Source: Paenibacillus xylanivorans (GTDB lineage: Bacteria > Bacillota > Bacilli > Paenibacillales > Paenibacillaceae). From it: DNA of 64,000 bases. The DNA lies in NCBI RefSeq assembly GCF_001280595.1, contig NZ_LITU01000071.1, positions 38,634-102,633 of the forward strand. The letters run 5' to 3'. Position numbers and translations under genes: made by a program. Below the pieces are notes generated by a model that was not told the DNA's origin, did not search any database, and saw only the letters and a list, made by a program, of their open reading frames with translations. Below, piece after piece: positions 1 through 8,164 of this stretch. Numbering within the stretch: the stretch's first letter is position 1; the number at the start of each line of letters is the position of its first letter.

Positions 1-1
1 G

Positions 2-520
2 GCCATCAACAAGGTGCTGAAGGATGAAGTGGATGCTTTTGTAGCAGATTTCAAAAAACAAACCAAGGAATTTGGCGACGCAGCAGCGAACCGCCCATAT
101 GCATTTGAGAGCTCTTATGTCGTAACGTACAACGAAAATGGTGTGCTGGGTCTGGTTACTCAGCGTTATGAGGACTATGCTGGTGCACATGGCATGACGA
201 CGCGTTCAGGACACTCCTTCGCCCTTGATTCCGGTAAGGAATTGAGTCTGGATGATGTGATTCAAAACAACAAAACCGTGCGTGAAACGGTAAGCAAAAA
301 AGTTGGAGATCAGCTTAAAGCTCGTGGTGGTTACCTTGAAGGCTATAAAGGCCTGAATAAGGATCAGGATTTCTATGTGACACCAACAGGTGTGGTTGTA
401 TTCTTCCAGTTGTATGAGTACACAGCTTACGCAGAAGGCTTCCCGGAATTCCCGTTCACGTATAAAGAGTTGCTTCCGAAAGGAACAGAGCCGTTTAGTG
501 GCTTAACAGCAAACAAGTAA
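2..520 (+). CDS. RsiV-like DUF3298/DUF4163 protein, C-terminal part
   Basis: The reading frame is already open at base 2, so the start lies upstream of the window and only the last 172 or so residues are seen. The segment around YAFESSYVVTYNENG, followed by a Tyr-rich 'YAGAHG' stretch, a short 'SLDDV' helix and a C-terminal 'VVFFQLYEYTAYAEGFPEF' strand pair, matches the layout of DUF3298, the extracellular lysozyme-binding fold known from anti-sigma factor RsiV and several secreted proteins. No membrane segment is visible in the part present, so it cannot be decided whether this is an anti-sigma factor or a plain exported protein. Transcription ends at the hairpin at 672-715. Confidence 0.7.
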   Translation, partial: AINKVLKDEVDAFVADFKKQTKEFGDAAANRPYAFESSYVVTYNENGVLGLVTQRYEDYAGAHGMTTRSGHSFALDSGKELSLDDVIQNNKTVRETVSKKVGDQLKARGGYLEGYKGLNKDQDFYVTPTGVVVFFQLYEYTAYAEGFPEFPFTYKELLPKGTEPFSGLTANK

Positions 521-671
521 AGTATTAAAATTTCATTTCGTTGAAATGTTGGCTAATAGCGTGTGCTTAATTTGTTAGATGTGCGTTAGTGTTGGGTTTA
601 TTGCTAGCGTAACGCCATGAGAGTTAAGGTGAATCGATTAAAAATATATCATGCACTCATATGTTATCTTC

Positions 672-715
672 AAAAAAAGGACGCCCTCGTCATATTGACG
701 AGAGCGTCCTTTTTT
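672..715. terminator. Bidirectional intrinsic terminator
   Basis: A run of A (672-678) precedes the stem GGACGC-C-CTCGTCA (679-692), a TAT loop and the matching arm (696-709), followed by T710-T715. The A and T runs make it usable from both strands, so it can serve the DUF3298 gene on the plus strand and clpP on the minus strand. Confidence 0.85.
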
Positions 716-716
716 C

Positions 717-760
717 ATACAGCCAACTCAAATGGGCGATGCTATTTGAGTTGGCTGTAT
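717..760. repeat. Perfect 17-bp inverted repeat
   Basis: Bases 717-733 and 744-760 are exact inverted copies with a 10-base spacer. It directly follows the bidirectional terminator and has no T-run, so it is not an ordinary second terminator. It lies 31 bp beyond the clpP stop codon and would form a strong 3' hairpin on clpP mRNA. Confidence 0.8.
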
Positions 761-791
761 GGTATATCAACGTAATTGCGTTCGCCTCGGC

Positions 792-1388
792 TTAGATGCC
801 TTGGGAACCTACGTTTTCGATGACTTTATCGATGATACCGTAATCGGCAGCTTCAGCAGCACTCATAAAGTAGTCACGATCTGTATCTTTCTCGATACGT
901 TCCAGCGGTTGGCCTGAACGTTCAGAAATGATACGGTTCAAGGTGTCACGCATTTTCAGGATGCGACGAGCACGGATTTCGATGTCCGAAGCTTGACCTT
1001 GAGCACCACCAAGTGGTTGGTGAATCATGATTTCGCTGTTAGGCAATGCAAAACGTTTACCTTTGGCACCCGCGTTCAACAGGAATGCACCCATGGAAGC
1101 CGCCATACCTACACAGATGGTAGATACATCCGGTTTGATGAATTGCATTGTATCGTAAATGGCCATACCGGCTGTAATCGATCCGCCTGGGCTATTGATG
1201 TATAAGTGAATGTCTTTCTCCGGATCTTCCGCAGCTAGGAACAACATCTGTGCCATGATGGCATTCGCTACAACGTCATTTACTTCACTGCCAAGGAAGA
1301 TGATACGATCCTTCAGCAATCTGGAATAGATGTCATAGGCGCGCTCACCGCGGTTGCTCTGTTCAACGACCATTGGAATATAACTCAC
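792..1388 (-). CDS. clpP: ATP-dependent Clp protease proteolytic subunit ClpP
   Basis: This 198-residue serine peptidase forms the double-heptamer chamber that degrades proteins unfolded by ClpX or ClpC in the cytosol. The catalytic triad is intact: Ser98 in GMAASMG, His123 in MIHQP and Asp172 in DRDYF. Length is normal for the family. The start is GTG at 1388, supported by GAGGAGG nine bases upstream and by the usual N-terminus MSYIPMVVEQ. It is monocistronic; its promoter carries a CtsR operator (separate entries), so heat and stress induction through CtsR is expected. Transcripts can end at the bidirectional hairpin at 672-715. No anomalies were seen. Confidence 0.98.
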   Translation of the reverse strand: MSYIPMVVEQSNRGERAYDIYSRLLKDRIIFLGSEVNDVVANAIMAQMLFLAAEDPEKDIHLYINSPGGSITAGMAIYDTMQFIKPDVSTICVGMAASMGAFLLNAGAKGKRFALPNSEIMIHQPLGGAQGQASDIEIRARRILKMRDTLNRIISERSGQPLERIEKDTDRDYFMSAAEAADYGIIDKVIENVGSQGI

Positions 1389-1458
1389 GTGAAAAACCTC
1401 CTCGGAAATGTAAATGTTAAATTGGTGTTTATATATAAACTGTTACCGTATTACCCAC

Positions 1459-1487
1459 ATCATAAACAATTTCAAACAAAAAGTCAA
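1459..1487 (-). promoter_or_regulatory. clpP sigma-A promoter
   Basis: On the minus strand TTGACT (1487-1482) and TATGAT (1464-1459) are separated by 17 bases, a good SigA match about 70 bases upstream of the clpP start. Confidence 0.8.
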
Positions 1488-1498
1488 AGAAAGTCAAA
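1482..1498 (+). promoter_or_regulatory. CtsR operator of clpP
   Basis: AGTCAAA-GAA-AGTCAAA fits the CtsR heptad repeat (RGTCAAA-NAN-RGTCAAA). It covers the clpP -35 element, the expected position for repression. A ctsR gene is not in the window. Confidence 0.88.
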
Positions 1499-1506
1499 CT
1501 AAGTTT

Positions 1507-1531
1507 AAAAAAAAGAAACCTATTCGGTTTC
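1507..1531 (-). terminator. Terminator of tRNA-Arg
   Basis: On the minus strand GAAACCG-AATA-GGTTTC is followed by eight T. It lies 36 bases past the tRNA 3' end and separates it from clpP. Confidence 0.75.
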
Positions 1532-1566
1532 ATTGGTTAAAAGGGTTATGAGCTACTAATTAAGAA

Positions 1567-1641
1567 TGGCGCGCCCGCCAAGAATCGAACTTGGATCTCA
1601 GGCTTCGGAGGCCTACGTCATATCCATTGGACCACGGGCGC
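1567..1641 (-). tRNA. tRNA-Arg (anticodon CCG)
   Basis: The acceptor arms GCGCCCG (1641-1635) and CGGGCGC (1577-1571) pair fully. The anticodon stem TAGGC/GCCTG holds the loop CTCCGAA, giving anticodon CCG, which reads CGG (Arg). The T arm CCAAG-TTCGATT-CTTGG is canonical. The discriminator is G and a 3' CCA is encoded (1569-1567). Confidence 0.95.
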
Positions 1642-2009
1642 ACATTGATATTGCTGCAAATAAAGTTGCACGAAAGCATATAAGAAATATAAGTTTCAGA
1701 TATGTGACAGCAATAATGATTATAGCTCATGAGTAATTTAATTGCAAGCAGATGCTCGCTGTTTTGGTTTGGATTACTCAGAAATGGATCATGATGAAGA
1801 TAAGTGGATAAAGAGCGCAAATAGGTAAATGCTAAAAGAGGTTTTGGACATGCCATATGAAAAACAAAAGCGGGCAATATGTAGATGAGATTTTCACTTT
1901 CCTTCTATATATGGTATCGAAGAGCTTGTTCTTGATCATGGGAGTTTAACATTGTGAAAATAGGCGCGTACTAACGCCTGAAACGTGTCGAATTAAGGCT
2001 TCGAAACAC
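1642..2009. other. Intergenic region, possible tRNA promoter only
   Basis: No convincing gene is seen here. A minus-strand TTGCTG (1713-1708) with TATATT (1691-1686) at 16-base spacing could drive the tRNA. The rest is AT-rich without repeats. Confidence 0.4.
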
Positions 2010-2038
2010 TTGCATGTCGCGTCAGTTTTAGGTAGAAT
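2010..2038 (+). promoter_or_regulatory. Promoter of the cggR-glycolytic operon
   Basis: TTGCAT (2010-2015), a 17-base spacer and TAGAAT (2033-2038) form a SigA-type promoter just upstream of the CggR operator and about 85 bases upstream of the cggR start. Confidence 0.75.
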
Positions 2039-2043
2039 AGACG

Positions 2044-2069
2044 TGGGACTTAAAAAGTTAACCCGGGAC
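2044..2069 (+). promoter_or_regulatory. CggR operator (GGGAC direct repeats)
   Basis: TGGGAC at 2044 and CGGGAC at 2064 are 20 bases apart start to start. This matches the known B. subtilis CggR operator spacing (CGGGAC repeats). The site lies just after the -10 element, which fits repression by blocking elongation, relieved by fructose-1,6-bisphosphate. The TGTC half-elements of the B. subtilis site are not evident. Confidence 0.7.
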
Positions 2070-2122
2070 GTTTTAGGGCCATGAAAGAAGCTTGGAACGA
2101 GAAGCTTGCGGGAGTGGAAAGC

Positions 2123-3148
2123 ATGCGAACGATTTTAGAAGTGCAAAAGCAGCTTCTGCCTGATCTCATGGATGTCTTGAAGAAGAGGTATACGATTCTG
2201 CATCAGATCATGTTATCGGATGTGATCGGACGAAGAACGTTAGCTAATTCCATGCAGATGACCGAGCGGGTTCTGAGGGCTGAGACCGATTTGTTAAAGG
2301 CTCAGGGACTTATTGAAATTGACAGTGCAGGGATGAAGATCAGCGAGGCAGGGCATGAATTGCTGCAGCAGTTAGAACCCGTCGCCAAAGAACTGTTTGG
2401 ATTATCCGAACTGGAAGAGCACATCAAGCAAGCCTACGGTCTGCAAAAGGTAGTTGTGGTTCCCGGTGATTCGGACGTTTCTCCATTTGCCAAACGGGAA
2501 CTGGGCAGAGCTGGAGCGAAGGCTCTGGGTAATATTATGAGTGACAACGACGTTGTCGCTGTTACTGGTGGTTCAACAACAGCTGGAGTTGCAGAGCAAC
2601 TGACTCCGCCAACATCGCTGAAAGGTGTCTGGTTCGTACCGGCACGCGGCGGGCTGGGAGAAAGCCTTGAAATTCAAGCCAATACGATTGCATCCACGAT
2701 GGCAAAGCGGGTAGGAGCCCAATACAAACTCCTGCATGTACCGGATTTGCTTAGTGATCACGCCTACGAATCACTAATCATGGACCCGAGTGTCCAGGAG
2801 ATTTTGCAGCTGATTAGGCAATCGCGAATCGTCATTCATGGAATCGGTGATGCCGTAGAGATGGCGCGGCGACGCAAGCTTGCACCTGAGATTATAAATG
2901 AACTTCAGGAGCAAGGGGCCGTATCTGAATCCTTCGGTTATTACTTTAATGATCAGGGTGAGGTGGTACATACCATGCTTACGCTGGGCATGCGACTTCA
3001 GGATATTGAACGGACCGATGTTGTGATTGGGATTGCAGGTGGCAAAAGCAAGGCTGCTGCCATACATTCCGTTCTGCGATTTGGTCAGGAAGATATTCTG
3101 ATTATTGATGAGGCTGCTGCCGAAGTCATCGTTGCCGAAATGGAATAA
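2123..3148 (+). CDS. cggR: Central glycolytic genes regulator CggR
   Basis: This 342-residue SorC/DeoR-type repressor senses fructose-1,6-bisphosphate and controls the gap-eno operon downstream. An N-terminal winged helix covers about residues 20-85 (KRYTILHQIMLSDVIGRRTL, then a recognition segment ending ERVLRAE). The C-terminal sugar-phosphate domain carries the typical VTGGSTTAGVAEQL loop near residue 150. The start at 2123 is preferred over the upstream ATG at 2081: GGGAGTGG lies just before it and MRTILEVQKQLLPDL aligns with known CggR N-termini. It sits first in the operon, 108 bp before gap, under the operator it should bind, so autoregulation is expected. Confidence 0.93.
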   Translation: MRTILEVQKQLLPDLMDVLKKRYTILHQIMLSDVIGRRTLANSMQMTERVLRAETDLLKAQGLIEIDSAGMKISEAGHELLQQLEPVAKELFGLSELEEHIKQAYGLQKVVVVPGDSDVSPFAKRELGRAGAKALGNIMSDNDVVAVTGGSTTAGVAEQLTPPTSLKGVWFVPARGGLGESLEIQANTIASTMAKRVGAQYKLLHVPDLLSDHAYESLIMDPSVQEILQLIRQSRIVIHGIGDAVEMARRRKLAPEIINELQEQGAVSESFGYYFNDQGEVVHTMLTLGMRLQDIERTDVVIGIAGGKSKAAAIHSVLRFGQEDILIIDEAAAEVIVAEME

Positions 3149-3181
3149 GGCTTTATTTTGCACCACAATCATTGTTGTCTT

Positions 3182-3197
3182 GACGGACTTCACCGTC
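3182..3197 (+). other. Small stem-loop between cggR and gap
   Basis: GACGG-ACTTCA-CCGTC forms a short hairpin 34 bases after the cggR stop with no T-run. In B. subtilis the cggR-gapA mRNA is cleaved near a hairpin at this place, which separates regulator and enzyme levels; an equivalent role is inference. Confidence 0.35.
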
Positions 3198-3256
3198 TGT
3201 CTTGAATATATAAGTTTCATAAAAAAAATTAATCAAAACTTGGGAGGAACTTACTC

Positions 3257-4264
3257 ATGATTAAAGTAGGTATTAACGGTTTTGGACGTATTGGACGCTT
3301 GGCATTCCGCCGTATTCAAAATGTAGCAGGCATCGAGGTAGTAGCAATCAACGACTTGACTGACGCTAAAATGCTGGCTCATTTGCTCAAATATGATACA
3401 ACTCAAGGTCGCTTCGATGGCGATGTTGAAGTACACGATGGCTTCTTCAAAGTGAATGGCAAAGAAGTTAAAGTATTGGCTAACCGTAACCCAGAAGAAC
3501 TTCCTTGGGGCGACCTGGGCGTAGATATCGTTCTGGAATGTACTGGTTTCTTCACAACTAAAGAAGCAGCTGAGAAACACTTGAAAGGCGGAGCTAAGAA
3601 AGTTGTTATTTCCGCACCAGCTACTGGCGACATGAAAACCATCGTTTACAACGTAAACCATGAAATCCTCGACGGTACTGAAACTGTAATCTCCGGCGCA
3701 TCTTGCACAACGAACTGCCTGGCACCTATGGCAAAAACGCTGCAAGACAAATTCGGAATCGTTCAAGGCTTGATGACTACAATTCACGCTTATACTGGCG
3801 ACCAAAACACGTTGGATGCTCCACACCCTAAAGGTGACTTCCGTCGTGCTCGCGCAGCAGCTGAAAACATCATCCCTAACACAACTGGTGCTGCTAAAGC
3901 AATCGGTCTGGTTATTCCAGAACTACAAGGAATCCTCGACGGTGCAGCTCAACGTGTACCAGTAGCTACTGGTTCCCTGACTGAGCTCGTAACTGTTCTG
4001 AACAAAAAAGTAACTGCTGAAGAAGTTAACGCAGCTATGAAAGAAGCTTCCGATCCACAAACTTTCGGATACACTGAAGACGAAATCGTATCTTCTGATA
4101 TCCAAGGTATCACTTTCGGTTCCTTGTTTGATGCAACTCAAACTAAAGTTCTGACTGTTGGCGACCAACAATTGGTTAAAACTGTAGCTTGGTATGACAA
4201 TGAAATGTCCTACACTGCTCAACTGGTTCGCACTTTGGAGCACTTTGCAAAAATGATCAAGTAA
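3257..4264 (+). CDS. gap: Glyceraldehyde-3-phosphate dehydrogenase, type I
   Basis: This 335-residue NAD-dependent enzyme oxidises glyceraldehyde 3-phosphate to 1,3-bisphosphoglycerate. The N-terminal Rossmann motif GINGFGRIGR is present. The catalytic Cys150 lies in SGASCTTNCLAP and the assisting His177 in TTIHAYT. Length is standard. GGGAGGAAC precedes the ATG. Placement right after cggR marks it as the glycolytic GapA rather than gluconeogenic GapB. Codon use is strongly biased towards a few codons, as for highly expressed genes. A terminator-like hairpin at 4281-4313 follows, so gap may be transcribed more strongly than the genes behind it. Confidence 0.98.
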   Translation: MIKVGINGFGRIGRLAFRRIQNVAGIEVVAINDLTDAKMLAHLLKYDTTQGRFDGDVEVHDGFFKVNGKEVKVLANRNPEELPWGDLGVDIVLECTGFFTTKEAAEKHLKGGAKKVVISAPATGDMKTIVYNVNHEILDGTETVISGASCTTNCLAPMAKTLQDKFGIVQGLMTTIHAYTGDQNTLDAPHPKGDFRRARAAAENIIPNTTGAAKAIGLVIPELQGILDGAAQRVPVATGSLTELVTVLNKKVTAEEVNAAMKEASDPQTFGYTEDEIVSSDIQGITFGSLFDATQTKVLTVGDQQLVKTVAWYDNEMSYTAQLVRTLEHFAKMIK

Positions 4265-4280
4265 TATCTGCAACAACATA

Positions 4281-4313
4281 GAGCGGAAACAGATGCTATT
4301 GTTTCCGCTCTTT
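4281..4313 (+). terminator. Terminator or attenuator after gap
   Basis: An 11-bp perfect stem, GAGCGGAAACA (4281-4291) and its complement (4300-4310), is followed by only three T and TATAT. It probably terminates part of the transcripts and lets the rest read into pgk. Confidence 0.75.
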
Positions 4314-4413
4314 ATATATCAACATTTTGCAAATTTCTCAAAAACACCAGGATTGACAAGGGATTTTAGCTCTTGATTGATCCACCAAATACATGGGTGC
4401 GGAGGAAATACAG

Positions 4414-5595
4414 ATGAACAAAAAAAGTGTACGCGATATCGAATTGACAGGAAAACGGGTATTTGTCCGTGTAGATTTTAATGTGCCGCTCGAAGATGGT
4501 AAAATTACAGATGACAAACGTATTCGTGCAACGCTTCCTACGATTAACTTCTTGATCGAAAAAGGCGCTAAAGTCATTTTGGCAAGTCACATGGGTCGTC
4601 CAAACGGCGAAGTGGTTGAATCCTTGCGTTTGACTCCAGCAGCTGAGCGTTTGTCTGAATTGCTTGGTAAAACAGTTGTTAAAGCTGACGATTCCGTTGG
4701 TGACGCTGTTAAAGCTCAAATCGCTGAACTGAACAACGGCGATGTATTGTTGCTTGAAAACGTTCGTTTCCACGCAGGCGAAGAGAAAAACGATCCGGAA
4801 TTGGCAAAACAATTTGCTGAACTGGCTGACGTATTTGTTAACGATGCATTCGGCGCGGCTCACAGAGCACACGCATCGACAGAAGGTATCGCTCACCTGT
4901 TGCCAGCAGTATCCGGTCTGTTGATGGAGAAAGAACTTGAAGTGTTGGGCAAAGCAATCTCCAACCCTGAGCGTCCTTTCACAGCAATCATCGGTGGGTC
5001 CAAAGTTAAGGACAAAATCGATGTAATCGACAACCTGCTGAACATTGCAGACAACGTTATCATCGGTGGCGGTCTGACTTACACGTTCCTCAAAGCACAA
5101 GGACATGAAATTGGACAATCCCTGTTGGATGATTCCAAACTGGACGTTGCTCTTGGTTTCATCGAAAAAGCGAAAAAACTGGGCAAAAACTTCTACCTGC
5201 CGGTAGATATCGTAGTATCTGACGATTTCAGTGCGAAAGCAAACACACAAATCGTTGACATCGACGGCATCCCAGCAGATTGGGAAGGCATCGACATTGG
5301 TCCTAAAACACGTGAGATCTACGCTGACGTGATCAAAAACTCCAAACTGGTTGTATGGAACGGACCAATGGGTGTATTCGAAATCGAACCATTCTCGCAT
5401 GGTACTCGTGCAGTAGCAGAAGCTTGCGCAGAGACAGAAGCTTACACTGTAATTGGTGGTGGTGACTCCGCAGCAGCAGCTGAGAAGTTCAAATTGGCTG
5501 ACAAAATGAACCACATCTCTACAGGTGGCGGTGCATCGCTCGAGTTCATGGAAGGTAAAGTACTTCCAGGCGTAGTGGCATTGAACGACAAGTAA
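4414..5595 (+). CDS. pgk: Phosphoglycerate kinase
   Basis: This 393-residue monomer makes ATP from 1,3-bisphosphoglycerate. The substrate-binding motif RVDFNVPL is near the N-terminus, the basic patch residues LASHMGRPNG follow, and the C-terminal nucleotide loop GGGDSAAAAEKF is intact. The start at 4414 (MNKKSV) follows GGAGG by seven bases; the in-frame ATG at 4393 has no such site. An upstream TTGACA at 4353 could be a -35 box, but no good -10 follows it. The gene lies second among the enzymes of the operon, 33 bp before tpiA. Confidence 0.97.
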   Translation: MNKKSVRDIELTGKRVFVRVDFNVPLEDGKITDDKRIRATLPTINFLIEKGAKVILASHMGRPNGEVVESLRLTPAAERLSELLGKTVVKADDSVGDAVKAQIAELNNGDVLLLENVRFHAGEEKNDPELAKQFAELADVFVNDAFGAAHRAHASTEGIAHLLPAVSGLLMEKELEVLGKAISNPERPFTAIIGGSKVKDKIDVIDNLLNIADNVIIGGGLTYTFLKAQGHEIGQSLLDDSKLDVALGFIEKAKKLGKNFYLPVDIVVSDDFSAKANTQIVDIDGIPADWEGIDIGPKTREIYADVIKNSKLVVWNGPMGVFEIEPFSHGTRAVAEACAETEAYTVIGGGDSAAAAEKFKLADKMNHISTGGGASLEFMEGKVLPGVVALNDK

Positions 5596-5628
5596 GTTTT
5601 AGTCTATAGCATGAAGGAGTTGAAACCC

Positions 5629-6381
5629 ATGAGAACACCGATTATCGCAGGTAACTGGAAAATGTTCAAAACGGTTTCCGAATCCAATGACTTCATTCAG
5701 GAAGTTAAAGGAAAAGCGGAAGTTGAAGGCGTGGAGACTGTAATCTGCGCACCGTTTACAAATCTGCCATCCCTGGTAGAAGCCGTTAAAGGCACAAACA
5801 TCAAAATTGGTGCACAAAATCTCCATTTTGAAGACAATGGTGCATTCACAGGTGAAATCAGCGGCGTAATGCTGAAAGACCTGGGTGTGGATTACGTCAT
5901 TATTGGTCACTCGGAGCGCCGTCAATATTTTGCGGAAACCGATGAGACTGTCAATAAAAAACTGCATGCAGCATTCCGTCACGGATTAACTCCAATCTTC
6001 TGCCTTGGTGAAACGCTTGAAGAGCGCGAAGCCAATCAGACGAAAGACGTATGCAAAGTGCAAACAGAAGCGGCTTTGGCAGGTCTGTCCGCAGAGCAAG
6101 CGGCACAGGTTGTTATCGCTTATGAGCCAATCTGGGCGATTGGTACTGGCAAATCCTCCACTTCCCAAGATGCGAATGAAGTTATTGCTTACATCCGTAC
6201 GCTGGTGAAGGATCTGTACAACGACCAGGTTGCTAATGCAGTTCGTATCCAATACGGCGGCAGTGTTAAACCGGAGAACGTAACAGAATACCTCGGACAA
6301 AGCGACATCGACGGCGCACTTGTTGGCGGTGCCAGCTTGCAGCCGGCTTCGTTCATCGCGCTTGTTGAGGGGGCGAAGTAA
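5629..6381 (+). CDS. tpiA: Triosephosphate isomerase
   Basis: This 250-residue TIM barrel interconverts dihydroxyacetone phosphate and glyceraldehyde 3-phosphate. Catalytic residues are visible: Lys in GNWKM, His in IIGHSERR and Glu in AYEPIWAIGTGK. The phosphate-binding loops QYGGSV and GALVGGAS are present. The start at 5629 (MRTPIIAGNWKMF) is used because GAAGGAG lies at 5614-5619; the ATG at 5611 overlaps that site. It overlaps gpmI by one base (TAATG), indicating translational coupling. Confidence 0.97.
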   Translation: MRTPIIAGNWKMFKTVSESNDFIQEVKGKAEVEGVETVICAPFTNLPSLVEAVKGTNIKIGAQNLHFEDNGAFTGEISGVMLKDLGVDYVIIGHSERRQYFAETDETVNKKLHAAFRHGLTPIFCLGETLEEREANQTKDVCKVQTEAALAGLSAEQAAQVVIAYEPIWAIGTGKSSTSQDANEVIAYIRTLVKDLYNDQVANAVRIQYGGSVKPENVTEYLGQSDIDGALVGGASLQPASFIALVEGAK

Positions 6382-7925
6382 TGACAGCTCCAAAACCTGT
6401 AGCACTGATCATTATGGATGGCTTTGGTCTTCGGAACACGGTGGAAGGCAACGCAGTAGCGCAAGCCAAAAAACCGAACTATGACCGTTTTATGAGCCAA
6501 TTCCCACAAACAACCCTCACTGCTTGCGGTGAAGCTGTAGGTTTGCCTGAAGGGCAAATGGGGAACTCCGAGGTAGGTCACCTGAACATTGGTGCCGGCC
6601 GGATCGTATACCAGGATTTGACTCGAATCTCCAAGTCGATTCGTGACGGTGAGTTTTATGACAATGAAACACTCGTCAAAGCCGTTCGCGAAGCAAAACA
6701 AAGTGGTAAAAAGCTTCATCTGTATGGATTGTTGTCCGATGGCGGCGTACATAGTCACATCGACCACCTGTTCGCTATGCTGGATCTTGCCAAAAAAGAA
6801 GGAATGAACGATGTATACATTCATGCCTTCATGGATGGCCGTGATGTTATGCCAGATAGCGGTAGAGAATTCATGCAGAAGCTGATTGCCAAAATTGAAG
6901 AAGTCGGTGTAGGACAAATCGCAACGGTTCAAGGTCGCTACTATGCGATGGACCGTGACAAACGTTGGGAACGTGTTGAGAAATCATATCGTGCCATCGT
7001 TTATGGTGATGGACCAAAATACACTGACCCACTAAGAGCGGTTGAAGAATCGTATGAAAAATCCGTATTTGACGAATTCGTTGAACCAACGGTTATCGTT
7101 AAAGCGGATGGCCAGCCGGTAGGTTTGGTGGAGAGCGGCGATTCCGTCATTTTCCTCAACTTCCGTCCTGACCGTGCAATCCAACTGTCGCAAGTATTCA
7201 CGAACCAGGATTTTCGTGGTTTCGACCGTGGTCCGAAGTTCCCTGTGGGCTTGCATTTCGTGTGCCTGACGCTGTTCAGCGAGACGGTTGAAGGTTATGT
7301 GGCTTACTCGCCGAAGAACCTCGACAACACGCTGGGTGAAGTTTTGGTTCAGAACAACAAGAAGCAGCTGCGTATTGCAGAAACTGAAAAATATCCACAC
7401 GTTACTTTCTTCTTCAGTGGCGGCCGTGATGTAGAGCTTCCAGGCGAAACACGCGTGCTGATCAACTCACCAAAAGTTGCAACGTATGATCTGCAGCCTG
7501 AGATGAGTGCCTATGAAGTGGCTGATGCTTGTGTGCGTGAGATTGAAGCAGATAAACATGATGCCATCATCCTGAACTTTGCCAATCCGGACATGGTTGG
7601 ACACTCCGGTATGCTGGAGCCTACCATCAAGGCAGTTGAAGTGACAGATGAATGTATGGGACGTGTAGTAGATGCTGTTCTTGCTAAAGGCGGCGTAGTC
7701 CTGATTACAGCTGACCACGGTAACGCAGATATGGTGTTCGATGAGAAGGGACGTCCGTTCACAGCTCATACTACGAACCCGGTTCCATTCATCGTTACAG
7801 ATGCTAATGTTACTCTGCGCGAAGGTGCAATCCTGGCGGATATCGCCCCAACGATTCTTGACCTGATGCAATTGCCTAAACCGGATGAAATGACAGGTAC
7901 ATCTGTCATCGCTACCCGCAAATAA
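6381..7925 (+). CDS. gpmI: 2,3-bisphosphoglycerate-independent phosphoglycerate mutase
   Basis: This 514-residue manganese-dependent enzyme of the alkaline phosphatase superfamily interconverts 3- and 2-phosphoglycerate. The N-terminal metal motif is IIMDGFGLR. The phosphoserine nucleophile is Ser63 in GNSEVGHLNIGAGR. C-terminal metal ligands lie in NFANPDMVGHSG and TADHGNADMV. Manganese-dependent mutases of this type are pH-sensitive and typical of spore formers. Start and tpiA stop share one base. The next gene, eno, is 239 bp away, with a structured repeat in the gap. Confidence 0.97.
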   Translation: MTAPKPVALIIMDGFGLRNTVEGNAVAQAKKPNYDRFMSQFPQTTLTACGEAVGLPEGQMGNSEVGHLNIGAGRIVYQDLTRISKSIRDGEFYDNETLVKAVREAKQSGKKLHLYGLLSDGGVHSHIDHLFAMLDLAKKEGMNDVYIHAFMDGRDVMPDSGREFMQKLIAKIEEVGVGQIATVQGRYYAMDRDKRWERVEKSYRAIVYGDGPKYTDPLRAVEESYEKSVFDEFVEPTVIVKADGQPVGLVESGDSVIFLNFRPDRAIQLSQVFTNQDFRGFDRGPKFPVGLHFVCLTLFSETVEGYVAYSPKNLDNTLGEVLVQNNKKQLRIAETEKYPHVTFFFSGGRDVELPGETRVLINSPKVATYDLQPEMSAYEVADACVREIEADKHDAIILNFANPDMVGHSGMLEPTIKAVEVTDECMGRVVDAVLAKGGVVLITADHGNADMVFDEKGRPFTAHTTNPVPFIVTDANVTLREGAILADIAPTILDLMQLPKPDEMTGTSVIATRK

Positions 7926-7974
7926 TATAATTTTAATAGGTTGTCGAATAAGACCTAAGTTACACCTTAACGAA

Positions 7975-8090
7975 GCGGGCAGAACCGATCTGGAGAAGCG
8001 AAGCGCTCGCCTTTATCCCCTAATTCTCACCTTTTATAAGGAGTTCAAAGAATTTGGGGATAACAGCGATCGAAGGACGGTACTGCACGC
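7975..8090 (+). repeat. Structured intergenic repeat, copy 1 (short form)
   Basis: This is one of three related elements (others at 55,353 and 56,756). The ends pair as GCGGGCAGAACCG with CGGTACTGCACGC, tolerating A-A mismatches. The core stem is TTATCCCCTAATTC (8013-8026) with GAATTTGGGGATAA (8050-8063), one mismatch, capped by CCTT-TTAT-AAGG. This copy lacks the extra side hairpin found in the other two. It lies inside the glycolytic operon, between gpmI and eno, so it should be present in the operon mRNA. Confidence 0.75.
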
Positions 8091-8164
8091 GGAGTGGCTT
8101 GGTGAAACGTGTTTGTTCTGAACGTATTAAAATAAAATTCCAAATTAAAAGGAGATTATCACTC

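Noticed and set aside
1560..1877. 105-residue minus-strand frame across the tRNA
   Set aside because: It runs through tRNA-Arg and has no ribosome site.
3251..3826. Long minus-strand open frame opposite gap
   Set aside because: It is antisense to a clear gap gene; strong codon bias in gap leaves the other strand free of stops. No ribosome site was found.
4353..4381. Possible separate pgk promoter
   Set aside because: TTGACA is perfect but the hexamer at the right distance (ATTGAT) is a poor -10 box.
4366..5514. 382-residue minus-strand frame opposite pgk
   Set aside because: Composition is dominated by Cys, Phe and Val as expected for the complement of a biased gene. It matches no family.
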